A DNA stretch of 64,000 bases, taken from Oasisia sp. SBJ-2009. Lineage: Eukaryota > Annelida > Polychaeta > Sabellida > Siboglinidae. Under the pieces are notes generated by a model. The model made no database searches and was not told where the DNA came from. It was given only the letters and a program-made list of their open reading frames with translations. The translations under genes were made by a program, and so were the position numbers. Shown piece by piece: positions 63,696 to 64,000 of the stretch. The number at the start of each line of letters is the position of its first letter. Position 1 is the first letter of the stretch. Where the stretch lies: NCBI GenBank assembly GCA_964017155.1, contig OZ024856.1, positions 7,825,811 to 7,889,810 on the forward strand, written 5' to 3'.

Positions 63696-64000
63696 GTGGC
63701 TTTGTAAATTGCGAGAAACACCCCAAAATGCGCTTGCGCCAATATAAGGGTATTTTCTCTTCTGAAAAATACAACGTACAAATACAGTTCGTTAGTTTTA
63801 TGGATCGTCATCGGTTCCCGAACTAGAAATCGACTACAACTTGTCGAGCTTCCAAAATGGTGCCTATATTTCGGAAATTACGCTAATCACCCTCAAAGTG
63901 CGCTTACGCCAAAGCAAAGTTATTTTCACATCTGAAACCTACAATGTACCACTAATCTTCGTGACATGTGTGGATTCGCATGATTCCCAGAACGAAGAGT
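63696..64000 (+). repeat. Partial monomer at right edge
   Basis: Unit A begins with GGCTTTGTAAATTGCGAG and GCGCTTGCGCC, then CCCGAACTAG. The window ends in unit B at CCCAGAACGAAGAGT. The TTTGTAAATTG tag is shared with 50,290, 52,867 and 55,961, and the preceding hybrid ACATCGTAGTACCAC is shared with 55,862. The array continues past the window. Confidence 0.92.

Larger units (their letters stand above)
1..64000. repeat. Satellite DNA array, about 515.6-bp monomer
   Basis: The same block of about 515 bp recurs head to tail, in one orientation, from the first to the last base. Monomer origins (the GTGGCTTTGG or GTGATTTTCG block just before unit A) can be placed from 281 to 63,696: 63,415 bp in 123 steps, mean 515.6 bp. 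No step is lost or enlarged by more than a few bases, so no mobile element, gene or gap interrupts the array. Copies of one type differ at a few positions each, and many longer segments are identical. GC content is about 40% by eye and CpG is frequent. Head-to-tail arrays of this size and homogeneity are typical of eukaryotic centromeric, pericentromeric or subtelomeric satellites. I do not recognise the family, and the window reaches neither edge of the array. Confidence 0.98.

Noticed and set aside
1..64000. CRISPR array or prokaryotic repeat region
   Set aside because: Repeats are 515 bp with no short direct repeat plus unique spacer pattern, no cas genes and no other bacterial genes.
1..64000. 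Tandem LTR or other transposon array
   Set aside because: No terminal repeats with TG...CA ends, primer binding site, polymerase or transposase frame, or target-site duplications. Every monomer joins directly to the next in the same orientation.
1..64000. Tandem rRNA, 5S or tRNA gene array
   Set aside because: No 5S, tRNA or rRNA sequence is recognisable. The GGTTCCCGAACTAG block resembles a pol III B box only superficially, and no A box lies at a suitable distance.
1..64000. Human-type alpha satellite, suggested by the 172-bp period
   Set aside because: Only the length agrees. The sequence lacks recognisable alpha-satellite blocks, and CpG is too frequent for a primate satellite.
1..64000. 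Telomeric repeats or a subtelomere edge
   Set aside because: No TTAGGG, TTAGG, TTTAGGG or similar short tandem repeat is present in the window.

Overview
The whole 64-kb window is one uninterrupted tandem satellite array. I see no protein-coding gene, RNA gene, transposon, CRISPR array or unique flanking sequence in it. The array has three nested periods. The smallest is a unit of about 172 bp in three diverged forms: A, about 169 bp; B, 170-171 bp; C, about 175 bp. One A+B+C set is a monomer of about 515.6 bp. Taking the GTG-A/GTG-G block at the head of unit A as origin, I placed monomer starts from 281 to 63,696. That gives 123 complete monomers in 63,415 bp and a partial one at each end. 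Monomers fall into two main types, alpha and beta, which usually alternate to give a higher-order repeat of about 1,031 bp (six 172-bp units). Below, 'chimera' means a monomer that switches between alpha and beta sequence inside itself.

This organisation points to a eukaryotic genome, in centromeric, pericentromeric or subtelomeric heterochromatin. I do not recognise the satellite family and cannot name the species. The monomer keeps many CpG dinucleotides (about 30 per 515 bp by hand count, roughly 1.5 times random expectation at about 40% GC). That argues against a lineage with strong germline CpG methylation decay, such as vertebrates or most plants, and fits many arthropods or other weakly methylated invertebrates. 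This is an inference.

Layout. 1-280 is a partial monomer. 281-10,071 is mostly regular alpha/beta dimers. 10,072-20,106 holds older local duplications of 4, 5 and 8 monomers. 20,107-26,826 is an almost exact second copy of 1-6,721, displaced by 39 monomers (20,105-20,106 bp). Inside that second copy a 5-monomer tandem duplication has produced 26.4-28.6 kb. 28.67-37.7 kb is a 9-monomer block present twice in tandem (4,643 bp). 38,470-44,661 is a 6-monomer block present twice (3,096 bp), followed by a 3-monomer duplication (1,546-1,547 bp). 48,500-53,653 is a 5-monomer block present twice (2,577 bp). 53.9-64.0 kb is richer in chimeric monomers and single-monomer expansions.

Nothing here works as genes acting together. 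The biology is in the turnover. Every duplication length is a whole number of monomers, and the junctions fall in stretches shared by alpha and beta. This is what in-register unequal exchange or gene conversion would leave. The best conserved element is a GCG-rich box ending in CGCCAA, found in all three 172-bp units. In unit C it contains an exact TTTGGCGC on the minus strand, which matches the E2F consensus core.
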